A DNA stretch of 64,000 bases, taken from assembly GCA_947383005.1 (NCBI GenBank), contig CANDBT010000014.1, positions 1-64,000 of the forward strand, in the 5' to 3' direction. Of this stretch, positions 17,830-26,138 are shown piece after piece (the first letter of the stretch is position 1; every line of letters begins with the position of its first letter). The notes beneath the pieces were generated by a model. That model saw only the letters and a program-made list of their open reading frames with translations, searched no databases and was not told the origin of the DNA. The stretch comes from an uncultured bacterium (GTDB lineage Bacteria > Bacillota > Clostridia > Lachnospirales > Lachnospiraceae). Both the position numbers and the translations under genes were made by a program.

Positions 17830-18153
17830 TTATATCTGAATTAGTTCCTGCTTTTTTGCTAATGCCCTGGCTGCCATTTCAGCGTTGCTGTCCCAGTAGC
17901 CTCCGTCCTTTTCATATTCCCTTCCCATTTTTACGGAATTCCTGTAATAATCGGCTTTCACATTCCCTATCTGTTGATTTTTCTGTTCCTGCATGTTGCG
18001 AATCATACGCTCAAATATCTCCAGGCGATCCCGCTCAGCTTTAGGAATCACCCGTCCAGTGACAGATTTCCTGAAAGCATTGATTTGAGCCACAGATCCA
18101 TGTTCACCAGAAAGATATTTTTCCTGCAGGACCGCATAGGCTTCCCGATAATT
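17830..18153 (-). pseudogene. Fragment of a large polyvalent (LPD1-like) mobile-element protein
   Basis: An open frame of about 107 codons without a convincing start; a stop precedes NYREAYAVLQ. It contains YEKDGGYWDSNAEMAARA, the hallmark of LPD1-type domains found in very large proteins of conjugative elements and phages. Family members continue with further helices, but here it ends shortly after in KKQELIQI. It is a remnant of an integrative element and marks this part of the window as a former insertion site. Confidence 0.5.
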
Positions 18154-18165
18154 TTAACCGCTGCC

Positions 18166-19896
18166 CTATGATCCCTGGTTTCCGGCAGCCTCCTGCACTA
18201 ACTCCAAAAACTCCTTTCTGTAGCCGTCCGAGTCATGATGGACGCACGGCTCCGCCAGCTCCATTACCTGACTAAAACTGGCCTTACCCTTATTTTCGCT
18301 GTCTCTGAGTACCATGCCGAATTCTGCCACCGCCGATGCGAAAGCCATGTTTTCCGACATCTCTTCCCGATAGCTGTCCGCTTCCACCGGATGTTCAATC
18401 AGCCGGCTTTTATTGCCGTTAGGCGCTTTGTAACGTAAGCTCACTGTCAAAAGCTCCGTGCTGTCTGAAGGCGCTTTCTCTTCCTGGTATTTCAAATTCG
18501 AGCCACCCCCGCCCGGGATAATTTCGTAAAGGGCCGTAACCGTATGCCCGGCTCCGATTTCCCCCGCATCTACCTCGTCGTTATCAAAATCCTCATCCCT
18601 AAGCAGACGGTTCTCATAGCCAACAAGGCGGTATCCCTCTACATATCCGGGATTAAATTCCACCTGGATTTTTACATCCTTCGCTACGGTGATTAAGGTG
18701 CCGCCCATCTCGTCTACCAAAACCTTTTTCGCCTCATAAAGGGAATCCAGATAATTGTAATTGCCATCCCCATTATCGGCTAATGCTTCCATTTTATTAT
18801 CTTTGATATTCCCCGTCCCGACTCCCAACACGGACAGATGAACACCGCTTTTTCTTTTTTCCTCAATCAAGCTAATCAGCCCTTCTTCGCTGCTGATACC
18901 CACATTCAAATCACCGTCCGTAGCCAGGATCACCCGGTTATTGCCGCCGGGGATAAAATTTTTCTCTGCCAGGGCATAGGCCATCTCAATCCCTGCTTCC
19001 CCTGCCGTAGAACCTCCCGCCTCCAAATCTTCCAATGCCGCGACGATTTTGGCTTTCTGATTCCCGGGCACCCCATCCAGCACTACCGTCTCATATCCGG
19101 CATAAGTAACGATGGATACCCGGTCTTTTTCGGTCAGGTTTTCTGCCAACAGCGAAAATGCTTTCTGTACCAACGGCAGCTTATCGTCCGAGTACATAGA
19201 ACCGGACACATCCAGCAAAAATACAAAATTGGATGCCGGACGGTCGGCAAAATCAATCTCCTTAGCCTGAATCCCAATCATCAGCAGCCGATGCTCCTCA
19301 TTCCATGGGCAATCGGCATATTCGGTTGTAACTGAAAACGGTTCATCACCTTTTGGCTTTGGATAATCATACGGAAAATAATTGATCAATTCCTCCACCC
19401 GCACCGCGTCTGCCGGTATACTGCCGCCAGCGCGGATCAGGCGGCGGACATTGCCATAGGAAGCCGTATCCACATCTATCGAAAATGTCGACAAAGGAGC
19501 ATCCGCCACACGTTTAAAGCCATTTTCCTTAATTGGGTGATATTCTTCGTCATTGCGTTCTTCTTTATATGCCGACTGGAATTTTTGGGATATCCCATCA
19601 GCGATATCTGCCATCTCTCCTCTGGCAGCCCCCATATCGTCCGATTGATCATCATAATCCCAGAATGGTGTATCTCCCGCAATGGCTTCTCTTTCGGCAT
19701 TTCCGTAATATTCTTCCTCAGCGGCTTCTTCCCTTCCTTCGTCCCCGGCAGCCATAGTCGTCGCGGCAGCGACTGCCGTTGTCGCCTGCGCCGCCCCTGA
19801 CGCGCCTCCTGCCCCGCAACCTCCAATTGCGCATATAACCAAAAACATACCCATACTGCCTGCCGCCCAGCGAAAATTCTTTATTCTTTTTTTCAT
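18166..19896 (-). CDS. von Willebrand factor A domain lipoprotein (YfbK-type)
   Basis: This is a 576-residue surface lipoprotein. It has a signal peptide with a lipobox cysteine at residue 27 (AIGGC) and a low-complexity Ala/Glu linker. The YfbK-type N-terminal region (FSIDVDTASYGNVRRLIRAG) is followed by a VWA domain with the MIDAS motif DVSGSM at residues 229-234, then a C-terminal DUF3520-like domain. VWA domains bind ligands through a metal ion. It is the last gene of an ECF sigma / anti-sigma operon, so it is likely a target or sensor of that signalling unit. AGGGAGGA precedes the ATG. Confidence 0.85.
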   Translation of the reverse strand: MKKRIKNFRWAAGSMGMFLVICAIGGCGAGGASGAAQATTAVAAATTMAAGDEGREEAAEEEYYGNAEREAIAGDTPFWDYDDQSDDMGAARGEMADIADGISQKFQSAYKEERNDEEYHPIKENGFKRVADAPLSTFSIDVDTASYGNVRRLIRAGGSIPADAVRVEELINYFPYDYPKPKGDEPFSVTTEYADCPWNEEHRLLMIGIQAKEIDFADRPASNFVFLLDVSGSMYSDDKLPLVQKAFSLLAENLTEKDRVSIVTYAGYETVVLDGVPGNQKAKIVAALEDLEAGGSTAGEAGIEMAYALAEKNFIPGGNNRVILATDGDLNVGISSEEGLISLIEEKRKSGVHLSVLGVGTGNIKDNKMEALADNGDGNYNYLDSLYEAKKVLVDEMGGTLITVAKDVKIQVEFNPGYVEGYRLVGYENRLLRDEDFDNDEVDAGEIGAGHTVTALYEIIPGGGGSNLKYQEEKAPSDSTELLTVSLRYKAPNGNKSRLIEHPVEADSYREEMSENMAFASAVAEFGMVLRDSENKGKASFSQVMELAEPCVHHDSDGYRKEFLELVQEAAGNQGS

Positions 19897-19944
19897 TTCT
19901 TCCTCCCTCTCCGGCCGGGAGCGCCTGCCTAAGCCCGTCGGCCG

Positions 19945-21339
19945 TCAATGCTCTACCAACGCAAGAAACTCTGTAAGAAATTCATCGTCTTCCCGAAAAA
20001 CCATCCGGTCATAATAATAGTCGTTTTCTCCCTCCGGCTGCCCCACTACCACCCAGGTGTCCTGGTTAATCAGGCTCTTATAACCCGTATGGAACAGATA
20101 TCCATCTCCAGCCGTGACCTGAATCTGGGGCGCAAAAGGATACAACAGTTCCCAATCCGCCCCGGGTTTTTGCAGTGGCAGCAAATACGTCCCGCCTGGC
20201 TGAAGCTGATACAAAACATACGCTTCATCGCCTCCCGTTCGGATAATCGGGCTCTTTACGACAATTTTATCCATGCCGGCCGTATAGTCTTCCGAAAAAT
20301 ATACCTGGTTCAGTACTATTTCATAAACCACCTTAGCCGTCCTCCCCGAATCATCCTCCTCCAGTGCCACACTGGCCACTGTCCCGCCGCACAAAAGCTG
20401 GGTATCCTTGAGGATCCCTTCGGAAAAATACCAGGAATCTTCGGATACAGACACTACATTGTCGGGAAGCGCAAGAGGCTGATAAGCCGCCAGCGCAAGC
20501 TGTTCATTGTTCAGCACTCCATCAGGTAGAACATCTTCGGATGACCGGTCATTGCCATCCGAAAACGACGGTATTCCCGATGTGTTCGTATCATCCGATA
20601 AGCCCGCTCCGCTTTCCTGCACGGCCTCTTTGCCCGACATCCCCGCTTTGCCTTCCGACACGGCCCCTTTGCCCGGCATTCCCGCTTCATTCTTTGGCGT
20701 AGCTCCTTCTCCTGACATACCTGCCTCAAACTCAGGCATAGCTGTTTCACCCGGTATACCTGCCCCAAACTCAGGCATAGCTGTTTCACTCGGCATACCT
20801 GCCTCAAATTCAGGCATAGCTGTTTCGCTTGGCATACCTGCCCCGACCTCCGGTATGACTTCTTCATCCGCTGCAGCCACTCCGGCTTCCGGCACGGCCA
20901 TCGGCGGAGCCATGTCTGCATTCCCCCCCGTTATCATCGCCGTTTCTGCTTCCTGTCTGCTACTTTTTGCAAATGAATTTCTCCACACATGATTCTTCAT
21001 CTGCCCCCGAAACAGCCTTGGCACGGACACAAACACAATCACCATTGCCGCTGCGGCCGCCATACCATAAACCAATCTTCCAGACAAAAACTTGCCGGAG
21101 TTTCGTCCGTTTATCTTTTGCGAATTTACCTTATTCGAATTTACCTTTTGTGGCCTAAGATTCGCGCTTTTTTCCTGTCCGTTTTCTTCCTGTCTGTTTT
21201 CTTCCTGTCGGCTAATCTTCAAAGCCGTTGCTGACCGCTCGGGAAAATCCTTCAGGTTCGTCTCAATCCGATTCCAAAGGTCGGGAGTTTCCTGTCGTTT
21301 CAGTTTTCGATATTCCTGTTCTAACCGCTTCTCATCCAT
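19945..21339 (-). CDS. Membrane anti-sigma-factor-like protein with 13-residue tandem repeats
   Basis: This is a 464-residue protein starting at ATG 21339, which overlaps the sigma gene's stop by one base (TGATG). A cytoplasmic N-terminus (DEKRLEQEYRKLKRQ) of about 85 residues resembles anti-sigma domains. One membrane segment lies near residues 88-108. An extracellular stalk contains six copies of a 13-residue repeat (EAGMPSETAMPEF-like, residues 166-243), and a folded C-terminal domain follows. Its position directly after an ECF sigma gene supports the anti-sigma role. The longer start at 21387 is unlikely because it lies deep inside the sigma gene. Confidence 0.75.
   Translation of the reverse strand: MDEKRLEQEYRKLKRQETPDLWNRIETNLKDFPERSATALKISRQEENRQEENGQEKSANLRPQKVNSNKVNSQKINGRNSGKFLSGRLVYGMAAAAAMVIVFVSVPRLFRGQMKNHVWRNSFAKSSRQEAETAMITGGNADMAPPMAVPEAGVAAADEEVIPEVGAGMPSETAMPEFEAGMPSETAMPEFGAGIPGETAMPEFEAGMSGEGATPKNEAGMPGKGAVSEGKAGMSGKEAVQESGAGLSDDTNTSGIPSFSDGNDRSSEDVLPDGVLNNEQLALAAYQPLALPDNVVSVSEDSWYFSEGILKDTQLLCGGTVASVALEEDDSGRTAKVVYEIVLNQVYFSEDYTAGMDKIVVKSPIIRTGGDEAYVLYQLQPGGTYLLPLQKPGADWELLYPFAPQIQVTAGDGYLFHTGYKSLINQDTWVVVGQPEGENDYYYDRMVFREDDEFLTEFLALVEH
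20611..20844 (-). repeat. Six tandem 39-bp coding repeats
   Basis: Six in-frame units of 39 bp each encode 13-residue repeats of the type xAGMPSETAMPEF within the anti-sigma stalk. The first three are nearly identical and the later ones diverge. Such arrays change copy number by slippage and would change stalk length. Confidence 0.8.
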
Positions 21340-21863
21340 CACAACTGCACCTCCCTCAATTTTCGGATAGCCGTCCGATAACACCACGCCACGGTTCCTT
21401 GTGGTTTTTTCAGTACCGCAGCAATCTCCCGGAAGGTCAGTTCTCCCATGATTTTCAGATTTATAATCTGCCTTTCTTCTTCTTTTAATGTCATAAGCGC
21501 TTGTTCAAGGCTCAGTTTCCTGCAGAGATTTTCCTCGCAGGATTCCTGGCCGGTCTGCAGATAATCCGGAATTTCCGCAGACAGGCTCTCTCTTTTCCGT
21601 TTCCGCTGATGATCAATAGCCATATTGCGGGCAATGGTGATCAGCCAAGCCCGATGCCCTTTTCCCGGCCGGTATGTATCAGCAATCTCCCACAACCGGA
21701 TAAAAAAATCCGCGGTTACGTCCTCCGCATCTTCCCGGCTGCCCAAAATCTCCCGTACAACAGAATAGATCATTGGAGAATAATCCTCATAAATCTCCCT
21801 CAGACCTTCCCTGTCATTCCGGCAGATCCGGCTGATACTATTCGCAAACTGCTGGTCATTCAT
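21339..21863 (-). CDS. ECF-type RNA polymerase sigma factor
   Basis: This 174-residue sigma-70 family protein has only regions 2 and 4. Region 2 includes YSPMIYSVVREIL and DVTADFFIRLWEIADTYRPG. Region 4 ends with LTFREIAAVLKKPQGTVAWCYRTAI, a helix-turn-helix that reads the -35 element. It is the first gene of the sigma / anti-sigma / VWA operon and probably drives its own promoter. ATG 21863 is preferred over the adjacent GTG 21866. GAGAGG lies upstream. Confidence 0.9.
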   Translation of the reverse strand: MNDQQFANSISRICRNDREGLREIYEDYSPMIYSVVREILGSREDAEDVTADFFIRLWEIADTYRPGKGHRAWLITIARNMAIDHQRKRKRESLSAEIPDYLQTGQESCEENLCRKLSLEQALMTLKEEERQIINLKIMGELTFREIAAVLKKPQGTVAWCYRTAIRKLREVQL

Positions 21864-22244
21864 CACATGTCCTCTCTGCCTCTGGCCTTGTACTTACTAT
21901 ACGGCCGGAAGCGGATAATTTATGGTAAAAATCAAAATATCTTCATGAGCATACATATTTGCCGTAACATCTCAGGTTCCACATCGGATGGACATACGGA
22001 CTGTTACTATTTGCCAAATGATTGGATATTTTTATGGAAATAAGGAAGTTGTGTCAGCAAATCATTGGGCTCATGGGTATAAATATAACATATAAAACCG
22101 AAAGAAACCATGGAAATCCACAAATTAATAGTTGTAGCTTCAAAAAATTCATGATATCATTAATAATAATCATTATCTGAACAATTATGATTAACGTAAT
22201 CCGTCGGAAAAGTAAAACTATGCAAATGCAGAAGGGGAAATTCA
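21864..22244. other. Intergenic region between the sigma operon and carbonic anhydrase
   Basis: No gene is seen in 380 bp. The left part must hold the minus-strand promoter of the sigma operon. Around 21979-22012 there is a short stretch (TTCCACATCGGATGGACATA) resembling the interior of the GTAAC repeat element at 61045-61195. The right half is AT-rich and probably carries the plus-strand promoter of the carbonic anhydrase gene. Confidence 0.4.
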
Positions 22245-22787
22245 ATGATTAACGAAATTTTAGCCTACAACAAGAAATTTGTAGCAGAAAAGAAGTACGA
22301 ACAATACGCCGCCAGCAAATATCCCAACAAAAAAATCGCCATCATCACTTGCATGGATACCCGGCTGGTAGAACTGCTGCCCGCAGCGCTGGGAATTAAG
22401 AACGGTGATGTCAAAATCATTAAAAATGCCGGCGGCACAGTCACCAATCCGTTCGGAAGCGTAATCAGAAGCTTGTTGATCTCGATTATTGAACTTGGCG
22501 TCGAAGAGATCATGGTCATCGGCCATACCGATTGCGGAGTACAGCACATTAACAGCGATATGATGATTCATCATATGAAACAGCGTGGGATTTCTCAGGA
22601 ATCCATTGATCTGATCAAATACTGCGGAGTTGATTTTGAAAAATGGCTGGCCGGCTTTGATACGGTAGAACAATCCGTTTCCGAAACCGTGGAATTTATC
22701 AAAAAACATCCGTTGATCCCTCATGATATCCGCATTGGAGGTTATATTATTGATTCCGTCACCGGTGAGCTGCGGACAATCGCCTAA
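22245..22787 (+). CDS. Beta-class carbonic anhydrase
   Basis: This 180-residue enzyme interconverts CO2 and bicarbonate. The zinc ligands are visible: Cys36 in ITCMDTR, and His94 and Cys97 in GHTDCG. Asp38 and Arg40 form the catalytic dyad. Length and motif order fit the short bacterial (clade D-like) beta-carbonic anhydrases. It is a single-gene unit on the plus strand, with AGAAGGGGAAA before the ATG. It supplies bicarbonate for carboxylations or pH control. Confidence 0.92.
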   Translation: MINEILAYNKKFVAEKKYEQYAASKYPNKKIAIITCMDTRLVELLPAALGIKNGDVKIIKNAGGTVTNPFGSVIRSLLISIIELGVEEIMVIGHTDCGVQHINSDMMIHHMKQRGISQESIDLIKYCGVDFEKWLAGFDTVEQSVSETVEFIKKHPLIPHDIRIGGYIIDSVTGELRTIA

Positions 22788-22891
22788 TCCGATAAAACGG
22801 GCTGATGACGTATTTGGCCGGATGATCATTCGATGCTTCCTGTCCGGCGCAGGCCAACAGGAAGCTACCCCGCCCGAACGGTAACCTATTT

Positions 22892-23084
22892 GTTACTGTT
22901 CACGCCATGGCTAATCACTCCGCTGATTAGCCATGGGCAGATATCATTATGGGAGCAAAGCATATGCCCCCGTCTACACTCCGTTCCGGTCGGTTCTAAA
23001 CAAGCGCCACTGGCGCTTAGAACCCGAAGGCAATTTAATATGGGCATATGCGGTTACGTTCACAGGGTACCTGTGAACAGTAAC
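22892..23084 (+). mobile_element. 193-bp miniature inverted-repeat element (family A, copy 1)
   Basis: A non-coding element bounded by 12-bp inverted ends GTTACTGTTCAC and GTGAACAGTAAC. It is flanked by ACCTATTT (22884-22891) and ACCTATTC (23085-23092), a 7-of-8 match that looks like a target duplication. Inside are palindromes (GCCATGGCTAATCA with its partner, AAGCGCCACTGGCGCTT at 23002-23018). A second copy of identical length lies inverted at 25891-26083. Confidence 0.8.
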
Positions 23085-23097
23085 ACCTATTCTCCTG

Positions 23098-23802
23098 TCA
23101 ATTCCCGCCTCCCAAAACTTTCATCAGTTGTTTTTCCGAAACCCCCGGAAAGGATTGGCGGATTTTCTGAAAAATCCTTTTCCCAGATTCTTTCGGTTCT
23201 TCTTTATAGGCTGCGGCTATATGATCATAGCCCCAGAGCCATTCAGGTGTAGAATAGACCGATACCGGCCATCCGTACTCTACGCCTTTTTTATTGACTT
23301 TGCACCGAAAATCCCGCAAGAGCAGATACGTCTGCATCTGCAGCCCCGTAACCACCCCGTCAAAATTTTTTTCTCCTTCTTTGCCGAAACCCGCCAGCTT
23401 TTTTAACTCAAACGAATACAACTCCTGCCTACAGGCAAACTGATCCATTATTTTTTTGCAGCGGATACTTGCCAGCTCATCTTCCCAACGGCTGTCAAAA
23501 TCATATCCGTCCCGTCGGTAATTAGCCAAATAGGGGAACCACTCTTTTGAGACGAATCCGGCTTTTTTATTAAAAAATTTACCATAAGCCACCTCGCCGG
23601 TCCTGACCATCAATACCCGCCATTCCCAAGGATCCTGTTCCTGATTCCCGCTCCACCAGTAGTTTGGCGAGGTATGTTCTTCCACGGAAAATCCATCGGC
23701 TTCATTCCTAAAGAGCGGCAGGAATCCTACTTCATTAACCCAATTGATCAATTCCCGGAAATTCCGGATACGGTACGGGTTATCCCAATCCAATCCATAC
23801 AT
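23098..23802 (-). CDS. AlkZ-related protein
   Basis: This is a 234-residue soluble protein rich in Trp, Tyr and charged residues (FNKKAGFVSKEWFPYLANYR, GYDFDSRWEDELAS). The pattern matches proteins annotated as AlkZ-related in Firmicutes, distant relatives of the HTH_42 interstrand-crosslink DNA glycosylase AlkZ/YcaQ. The activity here is not proven. The glycosylase QxD-type catalytic motif is not obvious. AGGAGC precedes the ATG. It lies 18 bp downstream of the CBS protein stop and may be co-transcribed with it. Confidence 0.6.
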   Translation of the reverse strand: MYGLDWDNPYRIRNFRELINWVNEVGFLPLFRNEADGFSVEEHTSPNYWWSGNQEQDPWEWRVLMVRTGEVAYGKFFNKKAGFVSKEWFPYLANYRRDGYDFDSRWEDELASIRCKKIMDQFACRQELYSFELKKLAGFGKEGEKNFDGVVTGLQMQTYLLLRDFRCKVNKKGVEYGWPVSVYSTPEWLWGYDHIAAAYKEEPKESGKRIFQKIRQSFPGVSEKQLMKVLGGGN

Positions 23803-23820
23803 ACTCTGCCGCTCCTTCCG

Positions 23821-24255
23821 TCAAACCGAAATATCATCGGTTTCATCCGCTTCCTGGCGGATAAGGTTATCCAAATACGCAATCACGATACGCCTGGTCA
23901 GAATACCGCATAATACCCCTCTGGCGTCTACAATCGGCACAAAGTTCTGGTTCAGCACGGCAGCTACCACCTCCTGATGATCCTCGTCAATGGATAAGGC
24001 CGGGCAAAAGTCCCTCCTCACGATATCGGCAATTTTATATCTTTCCAGTTCTCTCATTTCCGCAGACTGCACCGCCAAAATATGCCTCAGGAAATCCCCC
24101 TCCGTCACGCTGCCTACATACTGCTCACTCATATTCAGCACAGGGATCGCCGTATAGCCATGGCGCATAAACTGTTCAAGCCCCTGACGAATAGTATTAT
24201 TTTCATGTAGGAACACCGTTGAAACTTTGGGAATCATGATTTTCGCTATATTCAT
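23821..24255 (-). CDS. CBS-domain pair protein
   Basis: This 144-residue protein consists of two CBS motifs. The first covers residues ~1-60 (IMIPKVSTVFLHENNTIRQG ... GYTAIPVLN ... YVGSVTEGDFLR). The second covers ~80-135 (FVPIVDARGVLCGILTRRIV). Paired CBS domains bind adenosine nucleotides and act as energy or ligand sensors. No catalytic domain is attached, so it probably works in trans on a partner. GGAGGTTTAG precedes the ATG. The AlkZ-related gene follows closely. Confidence 0.85.
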   Translation of the reverse strand: MNIAKIMIPKVSTVFLHENNTIRQGLEQFMRHGYTAIPVLNMSEQYVGSVTEGDFLRHILAVQSAEMRELERYKIADIVRRDFCPALSIDEDHQEVVAAVLNQNFVPIVDARGVLCGILTRRIVIAYLDNLIRQEADETDDISV

Positions 24256-24710
24256 CTAAACCTCCAATTATTGCCATAAATACCCACTCGTCTTATTTCT
24301 TTCTCTGCCAATGATAGAATACACTATTTGTCATAAAAATGGTATTAAAAATTCCTTAAGATATTCATATTGAATTAACAAGGAAAACCTGAGGGTTGTG
24401 ACTTTTTTGTGACCAGTAAATAATCTTAAATGATAAGGAATAATAAGAAATTTAACATAAGATTTTGTGGCGGCTGGATGGTTGCTGGCAATTTGTAAGA
24501 TTGCGGAAGCAGTAATATTTGCCTTTTTTACTGTGCTTGATATTTTCGCCATCTGTGCATCTGCAAAGCGACGTTCTACACTCCGTTCCGGTCCTTGCTG
24601 GACAAGCGCCACTGGTGCTTAGCAACGCAGCAGTGCCTACGTCTAGCTTTGCAGGCGTGCAGAGGGCGGAAATAGCGAATGCCGGATTCACTGAATTTTC
24701 CAAAAGAGCC
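24256..24710. other. Intergenic region with a repeat remnant
   Basis: There is no convincing gene in 455 bp. The open frames here are in the repeat sequence and have no ribosome binding site. The 24576-24700 part is a degenerate copy of a repeat also found inverted at 47871-47995. The rest is AT-rich. Confidence 0.5.
24576..24700 (+). repeat. Family A-related repeat, sub-type 2 (copy 1)
   Basis: This shares the ACACTCCGTTCCGGTC module and the core palindrome AAGCGCCACTGGTGCTT (24604-24620) with the family A element. It continues into a different right half (CTAGCTTTGCAGGCGTGCAG) that recurs, inverted, at 47871-47995. Inverted terminal ends are not present, so the copy is partial. Confidence 0.65.
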
Positions 24711-24989
24711 TTATTTTCCAAACAAATCTGTATGACTACCGGTTGCAGTAGCTGAAAGAATAAGAGTATCTTCATAAATTTGGTACATCAGCAACCAATC
24801 GGGCTCTATATGACATTCTCTAAAGTCATGCAGATTTCCAGTTAAAGAATGGTCTCTGTACTGGGCAGGTAAAGAATTGCCATTAGCCAGCAATAAAAGC
24901 ACATTGACAAGTTTTTGCATATCCTTGCCTCGTTTTTTCATTAGTTTGGCATCTTTTTTCATTCGATTCGTGTAGACGATTTTATACAT
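24711..24989 (-). CDS. yafQ: YafQ-family mRNA interferase toxin
   Basis: This 92-residue protein has the RelE/YafQ fold pattern: MYKIVYTNRMKKDAKLMKKR at the start, the central LPAQYRDHSLTGN, and the HIEPDWLLMYQIYEDTLIL strands. It ends TGSHTDLFGK with the catalytic-region His. YafQ cuts mRNA on the ribosome. It begins three bases after the antitoxin stop and is part of the same transcript. All family features appear intact, unlike the YoeB copy at 17399. Confidence 0.88.
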   Translation of the reverse strand: MYKIVYTNRMKKDAKLMKKRGKDMQKLVNVLLLLANGNSLPAQYRDHSLTGNLHDFRECHIEPDWLLMYQIYEDTLILSATATGSHTDLFGK

Positions 24990-24992
24990 GGA

Positions 24993-25256
24993 TTAATCCT
25001 CTAACATGGAGGCAACTGCATCTTCCGCATTATCAAAAGGGCCATTAAGATTCCTTCGGAACCGGCTATCATATACAGCCTCTTGAAGTTGATAGGGGAT
25101 TGCTCTATGTTGTACGGAAAAAGGAATGCCTGCGTTTTCAATAGCGGCATTCAAAAAAATACGGATCGCTGTCGAGGTGTCTAACCCCAAGCTGGAAAAT
25201 AATGTATCTGCTTGCTTTTTAACTGTATCGTCAATACGTATTTGTAATGTAGCCAT
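24993..25256 (-). CDS. dinJ: RelB/DinJ-family antitoxin
   Basis: This 87-residue protein begins MATLQIRIDDTVKKQADTLF, a ribbon-helix-helix domain, followed by the typical GLDTSTAIRIFLNAAIENAG stretch and an acidic tail. It pairs with the YafQ toxin immediately downstream. GGAGGTGCAAT precedes the ATG. Antitoxin plus toxin probably autoregulate the promoter at about 25265-25300, where a TATAAT-like box is visible on the minus strand. Confidence 0.88.
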   Translation of the reverse strand: MATLQIRIDDTVKKQADTLFSSLGLDTSTAIRIFLNAAIENAGIPFSVQHRAIPYQLQEAVYDSRFRRNLNGPFDNAEDAVASMLED

Positions 25257-25434
25257 ATTGCACCTCCATTAGATTTATAGTATAATTGTATCATATAAGT
25301 AATGTAGAAGCAATAATTGCTGCATTTTTTAACAAACGCATTCTTGGTTAAGCATAGGTAGATAAGTTCATTGCAGACTAACGGATTTCAAGATAAGAGT
25401 AATTCCATCCGCAACCAGGAGGACATTTGTCAAA

Positions 25435-25463
25435 GGGGATTTCACCCTAAAGATGAAATCCCC
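25435..25463. terminator. Stem-loop terminator-like hairpin
   Basis: A ten-base inverted repeat GGGGATTTCA / TGAAATCCCC (25435-25444 with 25454-25463) lies downstream of the orphan antitoxin gene on the minus strand, followed by TTTG. It is likely that gene's transcription end. Confidence 0.45.
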
Positions 25464-25525
25464 TTACAAACTGGAAATCTTTACTTTTTAAGCCAGCACA
25501 TCTATCAGATGACCTTCAATTTGTG

Positions 25526-25759
25526 TCAAACATTACCATATTTTTCTACCATAGCGCGTTCCCATGCACCTTTTTCCTTTTCTGCCAAAACCGGATTCGC
25601 ATATTGCGTAAGAACACCTCGCATGCTTTTTTCAACTGTTTTTACAGGCTCCACAAATTCATCCATAACCGTGATAATAACCCTCTGATTAGGCTTTGCC
25701 GTTATCTTTTCTAATGGCCTGATTGCTACTCCATCAAAATACCCCTGAACCGCCAACAT
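25526..25759 (-). CDS. Orphan antitoxin-like protein
   Basis: This 77-residue protein begins MLAVQGYFDGVAIRPLEKI, followed by NQRVIITVMDEF. It is like small antitoxins that normally precede a PIN-domain (VapC) toxin. No toxin gene follows: downstream sequence holds stops and a hairpin within 100 bp. AAGGATGATT precedes the ATG. Either the toxin was lost or the protein works alone. The family match is moderate. Confidence 0.6.
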   Translation of the reverse strand: MLAVQGYFDGVAIRPLEKITAKPNQRVIITVMDEFVEPVKTVEKSMRGVLTQYANPVLAEKEKGAWERAMVEKYGNV

Positions 25760-25890
25760 ATAAAATCATCCTTTCAATTCATGATGCTGTTTCTTTTCGA
25801 ACACATAATTTTCACTTGTCTCCATTATATGCAATCTGTACCCAAAAAGCAATACCGATTCTCTTATCCTTTCCGATGACTGACAAATCT

Positions 25891-26083
25891 GTTACTGTTC
25901 ACAGGTACCCTGTGAACTTAACCGCATATGCCCATGTTAAATTGCCTTCGGGTTCTAAGCGCCAGTGGCGCTTGTTTAGAACCGACCGGAACGGAGTGTA
26001 GACGGGGGCATATGCTTTGCTCCTATAATGATATCTGCCTATGGCTAATCAGCGGAGTGATTAGCCATAGTGTGAACAGTAAC
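25891..26083 (-). mobile_element. 193-bp miniature inverted-repeat element (family A, copy 2, inverted)
   Basis: The same element as 22892-23084 in the opposite orientation, with ends GTTACTGTTCAC and GTGAACAGTAAC. The flanks are a perfect 8-bp direct repeat ACAAATCT at 25883-25890 and 26084-26091. The core palindrome is at 25957-25973. The two copies bracket 2.8 kb of genes and could mediate inversion. Confidence 0.85.
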
Positions 26084-26093
26084 ACAAATCTCA

Positions 26094-26124
26094 GTAACAA
26101 TTCAGGGGTTATCTGAGCTGTTAC
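26094..26124. mobile_element. 31-bp GTAAC inverted-repeat element (family B) with target duplication
   Basis: The sequence GTAACAATTCAG, a seven-base loop and CTGAGCTGTTAC are flanked by a perfect 8-bp direct repeat AAATCTCA at 26086-26093 and 26125-26132. It lies beside the family A copy and its target site overlaps that element's duplication. Confidence 0.75.
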
Positions 26125-26138
26125 AAATCTCATATTCC

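Noticed and set aside
20611..20844. CRISPR array
   Set aside because: The repeats are contiguous, in frame and without spacers. They encode a protein stalk. No CRISPR array or cas gene was seen anywhere in the window.
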